Assembly: GCA_963920575.1 (NCBI GenBank)
Contig: OY986968.1
Span: forward strand, 6,193,485 to 6,257,484
Length of the DNA stretch: 64,000 nucleotides
Direction of reading: 5' to 3'
DNA from: Narthecium ossifragum
Lineage: Eukaryota; Streptophyta; Magnoliopsida; Dioscoreales; Nartheciaceae
This document shows positions 43,219-55,799 of the stretch, one piece after another. How positions within the stretch are numbered: the first letter of the stretch is position 1; each line of letters starts with the position of its first letter. The notes beneath the pieces are model-generated. The model worked only from the letters and a program-made list of their open reading frames with translations. It did no database searches and was not told the DNA's origin. The position numbers were made by a program, and so were the translations under genes.

Positions 43219-44313
43219 ATGAATTCTTCCTCTCAACCCGACGATGGTTCGCAAGTACCTCGTAATGAGCCTAATGCCAAGGGCAAGGCGAAGGCCCAAG
43301 GCAAAACGGGTAGCCAGAACAAGAGGTGGACCGACGTGGAGGAGGCTCACCTCCTTGAGTACCTCGCCGAGGTTAAGAAGGGCCATCCCAAAGGGGATAG
43401 GTGGTTTAAAACTCACCACTTTAATGCGGCGGCCAAGTATGTGAATGACAAACTTGACCCCCAGGGGGGCTTTGAGTTCAAACATATTCAGAATCATATG
43501 GTATGGTGTCGAAAGAAGTACGACGTCATTAAATCTTTGCATAAATTAAGTGGTTGTGGGTGGACAGAACTTGACAAGAAGTTCTCGATGAATGTGGATG
43601 TCGCCGCGGCGTATATTGCGGTGCGTTGGCCTTGCCTAATACTTTACAATAACTTATCGTGAACTTATGTCTTGCATTGAAAATTGACTAATACTTCTCT
43701 TATTATGTAGACACATCCTAATGCTAGGAACCTTATTAACAACCCAATCCCTAATTTTGACCTGCTTGTCGCTTGCTGCTGCGAGGAGAGAGCCTCGGGC
43801 AGATATGCTCGGTCCTCCCATGACGAGACTGATCCCAACGAGCCTGTCATAGATCTCGAGGATGCGGATTCTTGCCCCTCCTTTATCTCGACCGATGAGG
43901 CTGCCAATAGTCCGGCTGCCATGGACATAGGGAGCACGCCCATGGGGAATAACAATGCTCATGCAGGCACAAGTGACGAGGAGACATCTGTGTGCATGAC
44001 TATGGCCGACACAGTTGCGCGTATGCCAGCTCGGGCATTTGCTAGTAAGCGGTCGAGAGAGACGAGGGATGACACATTTTGTAGAGTCATTGAGAAGGTT
44101 GGGGATGCCATTCTATTGGGCAACGTCAAATCGACCGATAAATTATATGCGTCTGTTATGGAGTGTGCTACTGATTACCCCGAGGCGGATCTTCTACGTG
44201 TTTTCAACATGCTAAACCAGAATGAGGTAGAAGCATGGAGATTCTTGGTGATGAGCATAAAACACCGGAAGATGTGGTTGAAAGACTTCTTTGACCCAAA
44301 TAGGCACGATTGA
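43219..44313 (+). CDS. Myb/SANT-like DNA-binding protein of the Harbinger element (second ORF)
   Basis: Two exons: 43219-43620 and 43711-44313, joined at GCG|GTGCGT and TTATGTAG|ACA, giving 334 residues. Residues about 30-130 form the Myb/SANT-like domain (RWTDVEEAHLLEYLAEVKKG, then FKHIQNHMVWCRKKYDVIKS, SGCGWTELDKKFSMN). The C-terminal half has an acidic linker (DLEDADS) and an AWRFLV...KMWLKDFF end, typical of these transposon proteins. In PIF/Harbinger elements the Myb-like partner binds the element ends and helps bring the transposase to the nucleus. The frame is fully open. A solo LTR now lies between it and the transposase. An upstream ATG at 43171 is possible but gives a less typical start. 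Confidence 0.88.
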
Positions 44314-44634
44314 CATTTGGATATTTGCATCTAAACCTTATATAACACTATCACTAGCTGATGATGTGCATGCAAACACTACTACTAGCTGATGTTGTGA
44401 TTTTTGGATGATGTGCATGCAAACACTACTACTAGCTGCAGCATATTTTTGGGAATTATAAGCTCATGATGTATGCCCTTGTTTACTTGGATATTTGCAT
44501 CTAAATCTTATATGACACTACCACTAGCTAATCCCCTTGTTTATTTGTTGGTTTAACTGCTTGTTCAAACAATTATGCATATGAGCATGCTCACATGTTG
44601 ATGGTCAATGACCATCATTGCAGGACTTGAAATC

Positions 44635-44907
44635 ATGAAATACTATGTCGTCTACAAAGGGAGACGACCCGGTGTATATGATTCGTGGCCGGCATGTCAT
44701 GAACAAGTGCATCGGTTCAGTAGGGCGTGTTATCGAGGGTTTTATAATAGAAATGATGCTTTAAATTCATATCATGAGTATGCATCTCAATTGCCTCGTG
44801 CAACTAATTTCGGTACAAGAGGGTGTGGTTGGTTTGAATTTGGACTTGCAACTACATTTGGATTGTGTATTGTATTAGGGTTTATTGTGTTTTTCACCAT
44901 GGCATAG
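44635..44907 (+). CDS. Small protein with viroplasmin/RNase H1 N-terminal domain and C-terminal membrane segment
   Basis: 90 residues. Residues 1-45 read MKYYVVYKGRRPGVYDSWPA, then CHEQVHRFSRACYRGF, an excellent fit to the domain shared by caulimovirus viroplasmin and the RNase H1 hybrid-binding domain, which contacts RNA-DNA hybrids and double-stranded RNA. No RNase H catalytic domain follows. Instead residues about 65-89 are hydrophobic (FGLATTFGLCIVLGFIVFF), a likely tail anchor. An acceptor-like ATCATTGCAG lies just before the ATG, so an upstream non-coding exon is possible. It is a third gene on the same strand as the Harbinger pair, about 300 bp after the Myb-like gene. Its role is unknown. 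Confidence 0.75.
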   Translation: MKYYVVYKGRRPGVYDSWPACHEQVHRFSRACYRGFYNRNDALNSYHEYASQLPRATNFGTRGCGWFEFGLATTFGLCIVLGFIVFFTMA

Positions 44908-44909
44908 GT

Positions 44910-46769
44910 TAATTTCATGGATTTGTGTATGAACTTGTGTATGGACTTGTGTATTTGTCATTTTGAGCTAATTTGATGTTGATTGGCAGCTTGTATTACT
45001 TTTCAATGTATGTTTATGGACTTGCATATTTGCCCATTTGAATTGATTTCTTGTTGATGGGTAGATTGGAATGATTTTCAAATGGATGTTTATGTTTATA
45101 TGTTAATGATCTTGGTTTGTTGGTGATGGTTTGCTGGTTGTCTATGGGGAAATGATGAGTATTTGTTTACATATATGAACTTTTGTATCTTGTTGATTTC
45201 AATTGTAATTTGGATGGGGGAGATGATGATGATGTTATAATCCATGTTAAGATGACTTGGATGGCCACTTGGGTGGCAACCAGTTACACACCATGATTTG
45301 TTGGTGATGATTTGCTGATTTGTTGGTAATGCTGGTTTGTTGGTTGGCTATGGGGAAATGATGAGTACTTGCTTACATATATATATATATATATATCTGA
45401 TCCCCAATGTGTTATTTCGGAATGCAAGCATAAATTGCTGCAATGTGTTGTTTTGGTTTGCTCCGAGGATAAGTGTTGTAATAAATCTGATCCCCAATGT
45501 GTAATCTTGGATTGCTGGTTTCAATTGATTGCTGATCTAAATTGATGATTATGGGAATTGCAGATTTCAATTCATTGTTAGAATTGAAGTTGCAAATTGT
45601 TTGAGTTGATTTTATTTGATTTCTGTACACTTATTGGTTTCAATTGATGGTGTTGATTTCAATTGATGGTGTGGACTTGTGTATTTGCCGATTTGAGTTG
45701 ATTTCATGATTGGCGGCTTATATTACTTTTGATGGCAGCCATGTCACTTTTGAATGCATGTTCAATTGATGGTTTTGTTGATTTATGATTTACTGTTGAT
45801 TATGATTATGGGGAGATGAGGAGATGATGAAAACTGATCCTATGATGTTTTTGTTGGTATATGTTTCGTTGCCTATTGTATTTTGGGGACATGATGGTGA
45901 AATGATGTTCTTGGGGAAGTGATGATTTCAAAATGATGATTGGGTATGAGTGGCTTGGTGATTTGGATGGCTTAATGTGTTAAGCAACTAATTGCCGCCA
46001 CAAAAGGGCAATGATGATCCAATTTCTGAGCCCTTGTATCTTTATACACCATCGTAAGAGGCGAAGAAAGTGATCGGCAACAAATTGAAGACTTGTGGAA
46101 TAAATGTAAAGGAGTTTCTATGTACAAAGAATCAAGTCCTGTTGTATAATTTGTATGTACAATAAATGGTTGTATTTATAATTTGTATGTACAAGGAATG
46201 GTTGTATTTTTAATTTATATGTATAAGGAATGGTTGTATGTTGCATGTCCTATTTGGTGGTATTTGTACTTTTCCTAAGGGTTGTATGTACAAGGAATGG
46301 TTGGAATATTTGTACTTATCCTAATTTCTACATATCTATTAGATGGTTTCAAAATATATGCGTATCTATTAGATGATTGGGTTGAAGTGCATAAGTATAT
46401 TTGCGATTGTTTCCATAGACAACTATAATAACAATTGATCACGCGCATAATAGTTGGAAGATAAGATTTAAGGGGATCATCTACTGAGGAAGCTTGCAGG
46501 CTTGCCAAACAACAATCATGTTAGGCATCTTCAAAACCATCCAAAGCAGCAGTCATGTCTAATAATCTTGTCTTCAAAAAGTGAAAATACTTTATTAGTT
46601 TGCTAATGCATCATTCTTGAATCATATAATTATCATCATGTAACAAAAATTTATAACCATCCAAGCATAGCCCTTTTTATGGAGGAGCCGACGGGAGATC
46701 GATGGAGAGATCAATGGAAGCTTTGGCCGCCGGGAGAATGGGTGATGCCCTGGATCGGGGGAGGAGCTG
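44910..46769. other. Harbinger downstream region, non-coding and repetitive
   Basis: GT/AT-rich sequence with partial repeats (CTATGGGGAAATGATGAGTA at about 45145 and 45348), a TA run at about 45377-45396, and repeats of GTACAAGGAATGGTTGTAT (about 46140-46305). No gene is seen. Confidence 0.6.
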
Positions 46770-49700
46770 TGTGAGGACCCATACCTCCAACCCGGTCCGA
46801 CCGCGTCGGTCGAGGGTCTGGTTTGTTTGGTTTGGCTTAGTTGGCCTTGCTTCGCGATCCCCTTTGGTCGTTGCGGCTCCGGGGGTAATTTGGTAAATTA
46901 CCCTAGGCGGAGTTGGTTTTACACACGCGTAGCGCGCACACGACCTTGTAATGATGTATGTGTTTGAATAGATCTTTAGGTGTGCCTCAGATGGAAGGAT
47001 TTGAGTTCGATCGTGAAGATCGAGGCTTGATCAGTCAGGATCTAGTCTGACTAATCGGACGTCCAAGATCTGTTATTAACCCTTCATAGTAATAGGTTAA
47101 CAAAACCCGTTTAAAACCCTAAGAGAACTGTAGCCTCTAAACCATCGCGTGGAGAGAGAAAGAATAAGGGTGGCGGCTCAGCCGAGAGAGAGAAGAGAGA
47201 GGAGAGGAGTCCGGCGTCGGTGTCCAGCGGCCGGAGGAGAGCAAGCGGGCGCGCATCCCGTCCGATGACGGCGACCGCGGCAAGCAGGACGACATCAACG
47301 GCAATGGTGCTCGACGGCGGAGGAGTGGAACCAGAGGAGAGGGCTCGGCGACGACGATCGGCTAGAGAGGAGAAGATCTCGCGCCCAGAGTTAGGGTTTC
47401 TAGCCTAACTTGGTTTAGACTCTACTAGCATAGATTAGGCCATAGGATTGCATCGGGGTTGGATTTGTTGTGCTTGCCCTGTTTTCCGGCAACGTTTGCT
47501 CTGTTCTTTTCGGTGATGTATGTATGAGGTTTGGTTTTCCGGCGAGAATATGCCATGTTCCCATTTGGTTTTCCTTTCCGATAAGGTTGTTCTTCTCTTC
47601 CTCTCCGGTGAAGTGTGCTCGTGGTTTTCGGTTTCCCGGCGATGTCGAGCTCTATTCCCGGAGATCCCTTTCCTTCTTTCCGGTGGCTCTTTCCCCTGTT
47701 TCCCTGATTGTCTTCCTTGCCATGCTATGCCCTGCCATGGATTGTTGCTTGGGTTGTTTGTGATCGACTGAATTTCCTGAGATGTGGGATTCCCTCTTTC
47801 CTTCCCCTGTCCTTTGGCCGGTTGGATGCCGGGGTTCCCCCAGCTTCCCTCCCTCCGGACTTGATCGACTTTTCCTCTGTTTGTCCTTGCTGACGGTGGT
47901 TGCTTGGCTTCGATTATCCTCTTCCCGGTGAAGTCCCTCGAGGACTGGCTCCAAGCTGCTATCAAGTTCAACTTCCTTCTTACTAGGCTTGCCTTCTGGT
48001 TGCCTCGACTCAACCGGGGTGCTAAGTTCTATCGGTGTTCGAAGAAATGCCGCAGAGGGGGTTGACCTGCTGCTATGATGGACCTTCCTCTTCCTTCGTT
48101 GACGCAATGCCATGTTCGCTGCCTTATCTTGTCTGCCATGCTTACCTTCCGGCAGCTATGTTGTACTTATGATTATGCCATGCTCAGAAATGCTTTTGTC
48201 ATGCTTAGCTTCCTGTTGCTATGCTCGGCTTTCATGCTTACTGCCATGTCCTTTCTCTGTCTCCTTTCTGCTCACACGCTGATTCCGTTAAGTCATGCTT
48301 ACTATGAAGAGTAATAGGATGGGCAGTCCCCTATGTTATTCTCTGCTGCTTCAGAACATCTGTCATGCTTCATTCCTAATGTTGGTTTTCCTGTATTATT
48401 TAGATATTCCTTTTATTTCATTGGGATTGTTGGATCTTAAATTGACTCGGATTGATCTATAATGCATACATTCTTCGTTGGGTTTCTTGATTGAACATAT
48501 ATTGTCTCAAGCTGTGCCCATTATTGACTTTATGCAAGTGTATGGTTTAGATGTAGCTCTACGATTTCGTTCCATGCCAATTGATCATTGATCCTGTGCT
48601 AGATGTTAAATGCTAATCTTCAGTGCACTATGTTATGCTCCCAATTAATTCTGGTGATCTAATACTAGCCTCGTAAATTCTCATATTGTTGGATATATAC
48701 CTCACGCCTGGCTTGCAGAAATTCATCCTTTTATCGATCTGTGGATTAACCAATGGGTGATAACCCTTGAAAATGTTTATATTAAATGGGCCGAGGTCGT
48801 GCCAGATGTTTAATCTGTTTCTTAATACTATGGGAATGTTTATATTGTGCGGGCCAGTGGTGCCCTGTTAGTTGATTAGCTGAGGATGTGCCCATTGTAC
48901 AATTTCTGGCTGACAGGCAGTGCGTGCCGTCGTAATGCCGAAATTTGAACTGAAATGTGATAACACTGTAATAGCTTAGTTCTCTTTATGTATTATACGA
49001 TAAATTGGACATGCTTGATGAGATGTCATGTAGAGACACCTAGGCCTAGTTGTTTGAACAGGATCATGCATGATGATTGCATTAGAGGCATTCAGGTTAG
49101 GTGGTAGGCGATGGATTCGATCGCCGATCCAGGGTTCTCGGGTAGCCCGGATCTAGCCCTAGGACCGGGGTTTGGGGTAGTTGAGGATTAGGACTTGATT
49201 GTTATCGAATGATCATAATTGATATCATTTGAGGTTATTGTTATAGTCAACCATGTTGGATATTATTGTATTTGAGGTGTAGAGGTCGTGTCGGGTCTCC
49301 AAGGCCAAGCGCTAAGTATGGTTGTCGATATCCCTGACATTTGTGTCCCCGCGAGAGATGGTATTACTGGGCAGGGTGGTACCTGGACAGGAGCCCGCAG
49401 TCTTTGTTTCCTCTCGTCTGTTCTTGGGTGAGGGTGGGACCTGGACAGGAGCCCTCGGGAATCGACGGGGTTATGGGGCCCCTTGGCATCTCTTAGGCTT
49501 AGGCGGAGAACGACGCAGTTGCTGTGAGGACCCGTTCCTCCAAACCGGTCCGACCTCGGTAGGTCGAGGGCCTGGTTTTGTGATTTGGCCCGGTTGGCCT
49601 TGGGTTGCGATCGGTTGATCGAATCGCGATTTTTGGACCCCAAGGGCAATTTGGTAAATTGCGCCTTGGCGGTCAGTTTCACACCCTCGTAGTGCACATA

Positions 49701-52700
49701 CGACCTTGATTGATGTACGTGATTGAGTAGATCTAGTAGAGATCGCAACTTGGAGCCTGATCGAATTCAGTCCGATCAGTTGGCCCGTCTGAACCGACTA
49801 AGCCACTTATGTGGCTTAACCCTCTTCTCTCTCCTACTTATTTTCTCTCTCCCCTTTCCCTCTCTTTCTTTTCCTTTTATTTTTCCCTTTACTTTTCTTT
49901 TCCCTCTTTCCCTCTTCGCTGGTTTCCCCGCGTCCGACCCCCTCTCTTCTCCTTCGCTCGCAACGACGCCGGCCCCCTCTTCTCCGGAGCTCCTTCGCCT
50001 CCGTTGCCGGCCGTCGTCTCCTTCGAGCTCCCCCTCTTCAGATCCGGCCAGAGCTCCACTTCCCCGAGCTCTCTCCCTCCTTCCCTTTCTCTCTCCCGCG
50101 GCTACCTTCCCTCTCTCCCGCGGCGACCCCGTCCCTTCCCCGGAGGCGAGGTCCCCTCCTCCTCCTCCCTCCCCTCTCTCTCTCCGGTGGCATCCCTCTT
50201 CCTTCCCCGACGATGGCTGCGGCTGTGGGAGGCCTCCGGCGGCTCTCCGGTGAGCTGGAGACGACGGCGACGACGAAGGACGGCGGATCAAGGTGGATTA
50301 GCAGTGGATTAGCGTGGGAAGGTAGGGTTTCAACCTATATCATTAGGATAAGCTAGATCTAGGGTTTGATTGTTGGATTAATTGATTTCTATGTGTTAAT
50401 TAGTCCCTCTAAGCATGCTTAACATGTGATCTAGCTTCCATGTGACTTGATTTGGGTTTTATCCGGATTTTTGGAAGGTTTTTCCCGGATTTTATCGAGG
50501 TTCTGTTTTTCTGCGGGCTGAGCCGTTCAAGCTCAGATCGTGGCTCATTCGTGCATGATCTCGTCTGATCATCAACACGAAAGTTGTAGATCATCGAATG
50601 TACTTTCATTTTCCGCTGATTTCGCAATTTTCAGATTTTTCTACGATTTATGGTGATTATTCTTCGGATCTGCGACGAGATCGCAATTAGTGAATTGATT
50701 AGTAAATTCCAGGAAGATTAGTCATTAGATTAATCCAATTCTTGGGCTGCATGTTCTTAGTATGCTAATCTATATTTGCCTAAGTTTAATTTCCAATTCG
50801 ACGTCGTTTGGACGTCGAATTGATGAGATTTCATCGCCTCTAACTAGGGTTAAATGTAGAAGTCCAGAAATTAGATTGTTAGTGGATTTTCGACGTATTA
50901 TCGTGTTTGATTCTTCGGGATTCATGTGATTGATATTCCTAGAGATCTCGATGGCTAGCCTATTCTAATTGGTGGTTTTTAGACGATTAATTGTTTGATG
51001 TCGGCATGCTTAGTTAACTATAAACCATCCTTGTTTAATTAACAATTAATTACATGTCATGCTTATTTACATGTATACTTAGCTTGTGGTTGAACCAAGG
51101 GAGTTGTGCTCCTTGGGATGTTTAGCTAATTAAATGGCCGAAGGTGTGCCATAGTTGTGTTAATTAGTAATTGTGGCCTGTTGTATATTACAGATGTGTT
51201 GGGTTATTATTTGTGTGGCCGGGGTTGTATCCCCGTTGTAGAAATTGTGGTTGACGGCTGTGGACGTCGTTGTAATGCCGGAATTTCATTTGAATGTGTA
51301 GTTGTTTGTTAACGGCCCGTGGGCGTCGTTATAATATTGTATTATTGTAGTTTAGACCTTTATCTGCTTTATGCATGTTTACCCTCCGGCAAGCTTGATG
51401 CTTCGCCTAGCCTGTGTATGTTGTATTGGCATATTGTTGCATGCTACTATTCCTGTATTCCTGTGCGCGTGAGCATTGCATGCATTTGACTGCATTAGAA
51501 GCATCAGGCTAGGTGGTAGACGATGGTTTCGATCGTCGATCCGGGGTTCTCGGGTAGCCCGGATCTAGCCCTAGGACCGGGGTTTGGGGTAGTCGAGGAT
51601 TAGGACGTGATTGTTATCAGTGATCATGTTTGATATCATTCGAGGATTATTAAGTAGTCGGACTGGAATATTATGTTGTTTGAGGTTTAGAGGTCATGTC
51701 GGTTCTCCAATGCCAAGTACTAAGGATGGTTGTCGATGTCCCTGACGTGTGTCCCCAGACAGTGGTTTCCTGCTGGGTAAAGGGTGTTCCTACTAGCTCT
51801 GATTCTTGTTTCCTCCCAGCGTGTTTGGTTGATGTTCCCAGCGTGGTTGGTTGAGAAGAGTAGGATCCCTTGGGGAATCGACAGGGGTTATGGGACCCCG
51901 TGGCATCCTCTAGACTTAGGCGGAGAAACGACACTGTTGTTGTTTTCCTCCCTTCAGTGTGCCGTAGAATAGCGTAGAACCCTACTGAGCTTTGTTGCTC
52001 ACTCCTACCTGGGCTGCATCGGCGATGCAGGTCGATGCGGTCCTTTCCTTTCAGGTGATCTTCTAGGCGTTGGCGTCCTATTCTCGAGGTGATCGCGGAC
52101 TTGGAGTTTCGAGGAGCACTTGATGATCCTGGAGTTTTTCCCCTTTGTTAATAGTTGTATATTTGCAGTTATATTAAATGTATAATTTCCCTCTTCGAGG
52201 ATTTGATAATATGTATTAAATTTTGTAATGAGGGTTGATGAAAGCATTGTATCAGAACCTGTACTAGATAGTAAGATTTGTGATTGCAGATTCATATTAT
52301 TGTTGAATTTTAGAACTGTTAGATTTATCGTTTTAATTTATTATGGAGATTATAACTGTACAGGGTTCAAATTGAGAAACACAGGGGAAACTCTCGCCAT
52401 TTGATTTTAGAAATAGAGTTTAGGACCCTCACGTCACGGTCCGGATGGGTTTTCTGGGTCGGGGCGTGACAGTTGCAGTTTCCCTTCCTTTCTGTGCGAC
52501 GTAGAGTAGAACCCTACTGGGCATTGTTGCTCACCCTACATGGGCTGCATCGGCGATGCAGGTCAATGCAGTTCCTTCTTTCAGGTGTTCCTTTAGAAGA
52601 TGGCGCGGTATTTCAAGGTGATCGAGGACTTAGAGCTTCGAGGAGTTCATCTACAGATAATTTACAGTTTTGATCATTGATGTATAAATTTATGTATAAA

Positions 52701-53028
52701 TTGAGGTATAACATGATGTATTCGAGGACATGATCGTATGATCTATTAATTCAATTGTATTGGAGAAATGTTGTAACCTCCTTTAATGTAGACATTTGAT
52801 GAATGTAATGATTAATCTTTTGTCCTAATTGTAATTTGTGAAATTATCAAATGTACAGGTTTCCTGTGTTATAATTATAAAGGGAATTCTGCCAAAATTT
52901 TTATGAAGTTGAGGATTAAATTGTTTTAATTCATAGCAGTTATATACTTGTGCGTCAATTGATGATGTAAACAAGTTTAGGTGGTTCACGCCTCGATTCG
53001 GATGGGTTTTCTGGGTCGGGGCGTGACA
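46770..53028 (+). mobile_element. Large solo LTR (outer), TSD AGCTG, containing a second copy
   Basis: AGCTG occurs at 46765-46769 and 53029-53033. It starts TGTGAGGACCC and ends GGGTCGGGGCGTGACA. Subtracting the inner insertion and its extra target copy leaves about 3.3 kb. There is no primer site and no protein, so a solo LTR is the simplest reading. It contains a CT-rich leader region and a set of blocks (GGGTAGCCCGGATCTAGCC, CCTACTGGGC...CTGGGCTGC) shared with 5459-7741. Confidence 0.88.
49523..52471 (+). mobile_element. Large solo LTR (inner), TSD GTTGC
   Basis: GTTGC flanks it at 49518-49522 and 52472-52476. It is 2949 bp, with TGTGAGGACCC...GGGTCGGGGCGTGACA, inserted in the same family near the 3' end of the outer copy. 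A Pro/Ser-rich ORF (49723-50312) lies in its CT-rich leader and has no recognisable domain. Confidence 0.92.
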
Positions 53029-53033
53029 AGCTG

Positions 53034-53453
53034 TCGGGAGACCCGATGGGTGAAGGCCTCGATGGAGTAGCTGGGGGGGTTGTGGGTCTATCGGGTGATG
53101 AATTAAATAAGTGGGATTTTAAAACATGGATTGCCACGTGTCGGCAATCCAGGTATGCCACATATTGGGCGGTATGTTCACCAGGGACAGTGGGGGGTGA
53201 CCATAGCACCACTCCAGCACCAACCAAATACCAAAACTCAGAAAATCCCATAACTCAGCCTCCACTCCAGCACCACTCCAGCATCAACTAAACAGCAAAA
53301 GTGCCAGAATTTCCCAAAACTCAGCATCCACTCCAGCATCAACCAAACACCCAAAACTGACAGCCCACTTCAGGGAAACTCACTCCAGTGAAGTCACTAC
53401 TCAGAAAGTCACTTCAGTCCAGCCCACTTCAGAGCAACCAAACAGGCCCTGTG
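53034..53453 (+). other. Harbinger right sub-terminal region
   Basis: It continues the sequence interrupted at AGCTG. Repeats of CACTCCAGCA and CCAACCAAA/AACCAAACA culminate in AACCAAACAGGCCCTG. Confidence 0.6.
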
Positions 53454-53811
53454 ACAATCTCAGACAACTACTAGCGAAAGAACTTGCCAACCACCATGCC
53501 ATCAAATGGTACAATTTTTAGGCCACTAGTAAAAAGGCGCATCAAACCATGCAAATCAAGTTTGGGAACAGCATTCCATATAGAATATAATCAATTTAGC
53601 AAAACCCAAACTAAAAAACACTGAGGATGTCATATTCTTTCCACAAATAACTAAAACCACCGGCATAACTAGCTGAAATAGCTAGCATTCACTGCAAGAT
53701 ATCAACACTTCTATTTATAAGGAACACTGGGTTGGCAATTTGATACATTATAATCAGAAAGAAAAAAAAAATTCCTGCTAGATGGTTACAAGAAGACCGG
53801 CTCAAAGCAAC
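53454..53811. other. Diverged copy of 32760-33020 (LINE 3' side)
   Basis: Shared text includes CACCATGCCATCAAATGG versus CGCCATGCCATCAAAAGG and GGGTTGGCAATTTG versus GGGTTGCCAGTTTG. No ORF. Confidence 0.5.
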
Positions 53812-53814
53812 TAA

Positions 53815-54429
53815 TGGCAAGTTTGGTTCGTCCATTCTAACCAGAATGGAATGTTTCCATTCCGAAAATATATTTCATCGTTTGGTTCATCCATTATGGC
53901 CGAAATGGAATGCCTCATTCCTCCTAGAGAAGGAATCACCCACTCCTCCCATCCCTGAAATTGACCAATTCCGTTCAAGCATGAATGAGGAATGTGATAT
54001 TTAATGGCATAATTACCCTTATGTAGTCAATCTGAACCATTGAATTAATCATCTTGATCATTGGATGAATTAAATCGCCACCATTTGATTACAATTAAAT
54101 TAATATTCTATCTAATTATTCATCAATTAACATAATTGATTTCTCCATCGTTGGACCCATTAGCGTAACGAATAAATACGGGGATCAAACCTGAACCCTA
54201 GTCGATATATATGACTGAATATACATATATTAAGTGTTGCATATATCGATGATAGTATGGTTATTTACACATTATTCCCATTCCATTTTCATATTCATGA
54301 GTGCATACCAAACATATGAAACCATGATTCCCATTTCCATTCACATTTCTTATTCAACCAAACATGATTATCATTGCTCCATTTTTCATTCTATTCCATT
54401 TCATATGTCACAGTGAACCAAACGTGGCA
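53815..54429. mobile_element. Tourist-like MITE, 615 bp, TSD TAA
   Basis: TAA flanks it at 53812-53814 and 54430-54432. The terminal inverted repeats are TGGCAAGTTTGGTTC and TGCCACGTTTGGTTC (13 of 15 matching), with further inverted similarity inside (CATTCTAACCAGAATGGAATG / CATTCTATTCCATTTC). It has an AT-rich interior and no ORF. Size, target and ends fit PIF/Harbinger-derived MITEs. Confidence 0.82.
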
Positions 54430-54593
54430 TAAATTGAATAAAAAAAAGAAAGATATTTATGAACAAGCCATAGCGGAAGCTATACATCATCTCTAACCAG
54501 ACCTAAACCTGGACCTCTCTTGCCTCCATCCGAACAAAGACGAGCAACACGTCTGCGTTATTCATTTCCCAAAAGGCGAAAGCTTCTGCTCTA

Positions 54594-55150
54594 TCAGTAG
54601 GAGGAGATTTTTAAGCTGTGGGACTTGTGGACCAATGACTTCCAAAAATTCCCTTTCTTGCTTGGATGCTGCGAAATCTCCGGCTTTGCCTCCGTCGAGG
54701 CACCATGCTTCTTGCAAAGCAGGAAGTTCCTGCTGCCCAGCGCTCCAATCCTGTCCCAAGGGCTCAGCTCTGCATACCCATACATCCAAATGCACCGAAC
54801 CAATCAATAACTCCACCCCATCCATAATTCATACTCAATATCAAAAACACAACTTTTTTTTATATAACTTAGGAGAATTCATCACTACGGACATAAATTA
54901 TTAGAAGAGAATTCAAGAAATTACCTTCCGAGCCACAGTAGAGGAGGAAGTCGTGAACGTCGGACCCGAGGACGGGGAGGCGCCCCTGCCGGGCGTAGGA
55001 GCGGAGTGCTGTGGCGATTACAGAGCCGACGAGGTCAACCTCACCAACCACGAACCGGATAGGCCCGGCGCTCCCAATCACATTCACGGTTACGAGCAGC
55101 CGGGTCCCCTGCGTCGCCGCCGTCACTCTACCACTCTTCATCCCCAACAT
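54594..55150 (-). CDS. DUF7054 domain protein (At4g22758-like), two exons
   Basis: Exon 1 is 55150-54925 and exon 2 is 54769-54594, joined at GGAAG|GTAATT and TATGCAG|AGCTGAG; 133 residues. The protein reads TRLLVTVNVIGSAGPIRFVV, then IATALRSYARQGRLPVLGSD, FLLYCGSE, LSPWDRIGALGSRNFLLCKK, and a basic tail ending LKISSY. It is the orthodox form of the family, with SAGPIRFVV intact, and is closely related to the intronless gene at 21946-22392. Function is unknown. A TATA box at 55398-55405 and a CT-rich leader of about 200 bases support a working promoter. The start is the first ATG in a frame with the domain. Confidence 0.87.
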
Positions 55151-55397
55151 CCTTGCAATTTTCTCTTCTTCTTCTTGAAATGATAGAATCTGAATCTGTT
55201 TCCAACTGATCCGAGAAAAAAACCGAGGGATTTGGGGGAGTCAGTCAGGGATCGAGGCCGAGGCAGCGGTAGTGCCAGCCTTGCATGAAGGAAGCGAAGG
55301 AGAAGACTAGGCGAAAGTCCACCATTCACTATGGAGTCTTGCTTTGGGGGAACCGAGAGAGAGAGGTACGAGAACACCAGGTGCTCCCGTACTTAGG

Positions 55398-55405
55398 TAT
55401 ATATA
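55398..55405 (-). promoter_or_regulatory. TATA box of the two-exon DUF7054 gene
   Basis: TATATATA on the minus strand, about 250 bases before the ATG. The expected transcription start is near 55370. Confidence 0.6.
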
Positions 55406-55799
55406 GACTAGAGAGAGCTAAGAGAGGAGGGCAAATGAGAACGAAGGAGAAGCACGGCGTCTCGGACTGAGATTTCCGTATAGAAAAAGACGAGCTCGAT
55501 GGGTGTAAGGAAAGCTGGAAAGAGGTAGGATGCGGGGGATCGGAATAGGAATAGGAATATAGCATTTCCCGAATAGAAAAAGTTTGACCCGTACACACAA
55601 ACTTGGTGGCCAAGGAAACCGTAACGATTCCTAACGGCCTGTCGGGGAAGATCCAAAATCTGATGAACGTGATGACGCCAAATTTGAGCTGGGTGGGGTT
55701 GCGGTTGGGCTCTTTTGAATTTCGCTTCGTGGTTTGAAATTTATTAATTTGCACATGGGCGGAGCCGCACCAATCCCCCGAGCTGGGTAGGGTTGGCGG

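Larger units (their letters stand above)
37224..53453 (+). mobile_element. PIF/Harbinger DNA transposon with three genes and nested insertions
   Basis: Transposase, Myb/SANT-like protein and a third small ORF all lie on the plus strand. The right end is probably AACCAAACAGGCCCTG at about 53438-53453, preceded by a long stretch of short repeats (ACTCCAGCACCA-type, 53200-53440) like a sub-terminal region. The left end should lie in the N gap, which follows CAGGCC. The expected 3-base TTA/TAA duplication could not be confirmed, so the outer limits are tentative. Without the inserted solo LTRs the element would be about 8.3 kb. Confidence 0.68.

Noticed and set aside
44635..44907. Endogenous caulimovirus insertion
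   Set aside because: Only the small viroplasmin-type domain is present, followed by a membrane helix; no movement, coat or RT sequence lies nearby, and it sits in a Harbinger gene set.
49723..50312. Pro/Ser-rich protein gene of 160-175 codons
   Set aside because: It lies in the CT-rich leader of a solo LTR, in several frames at once, with no domain.
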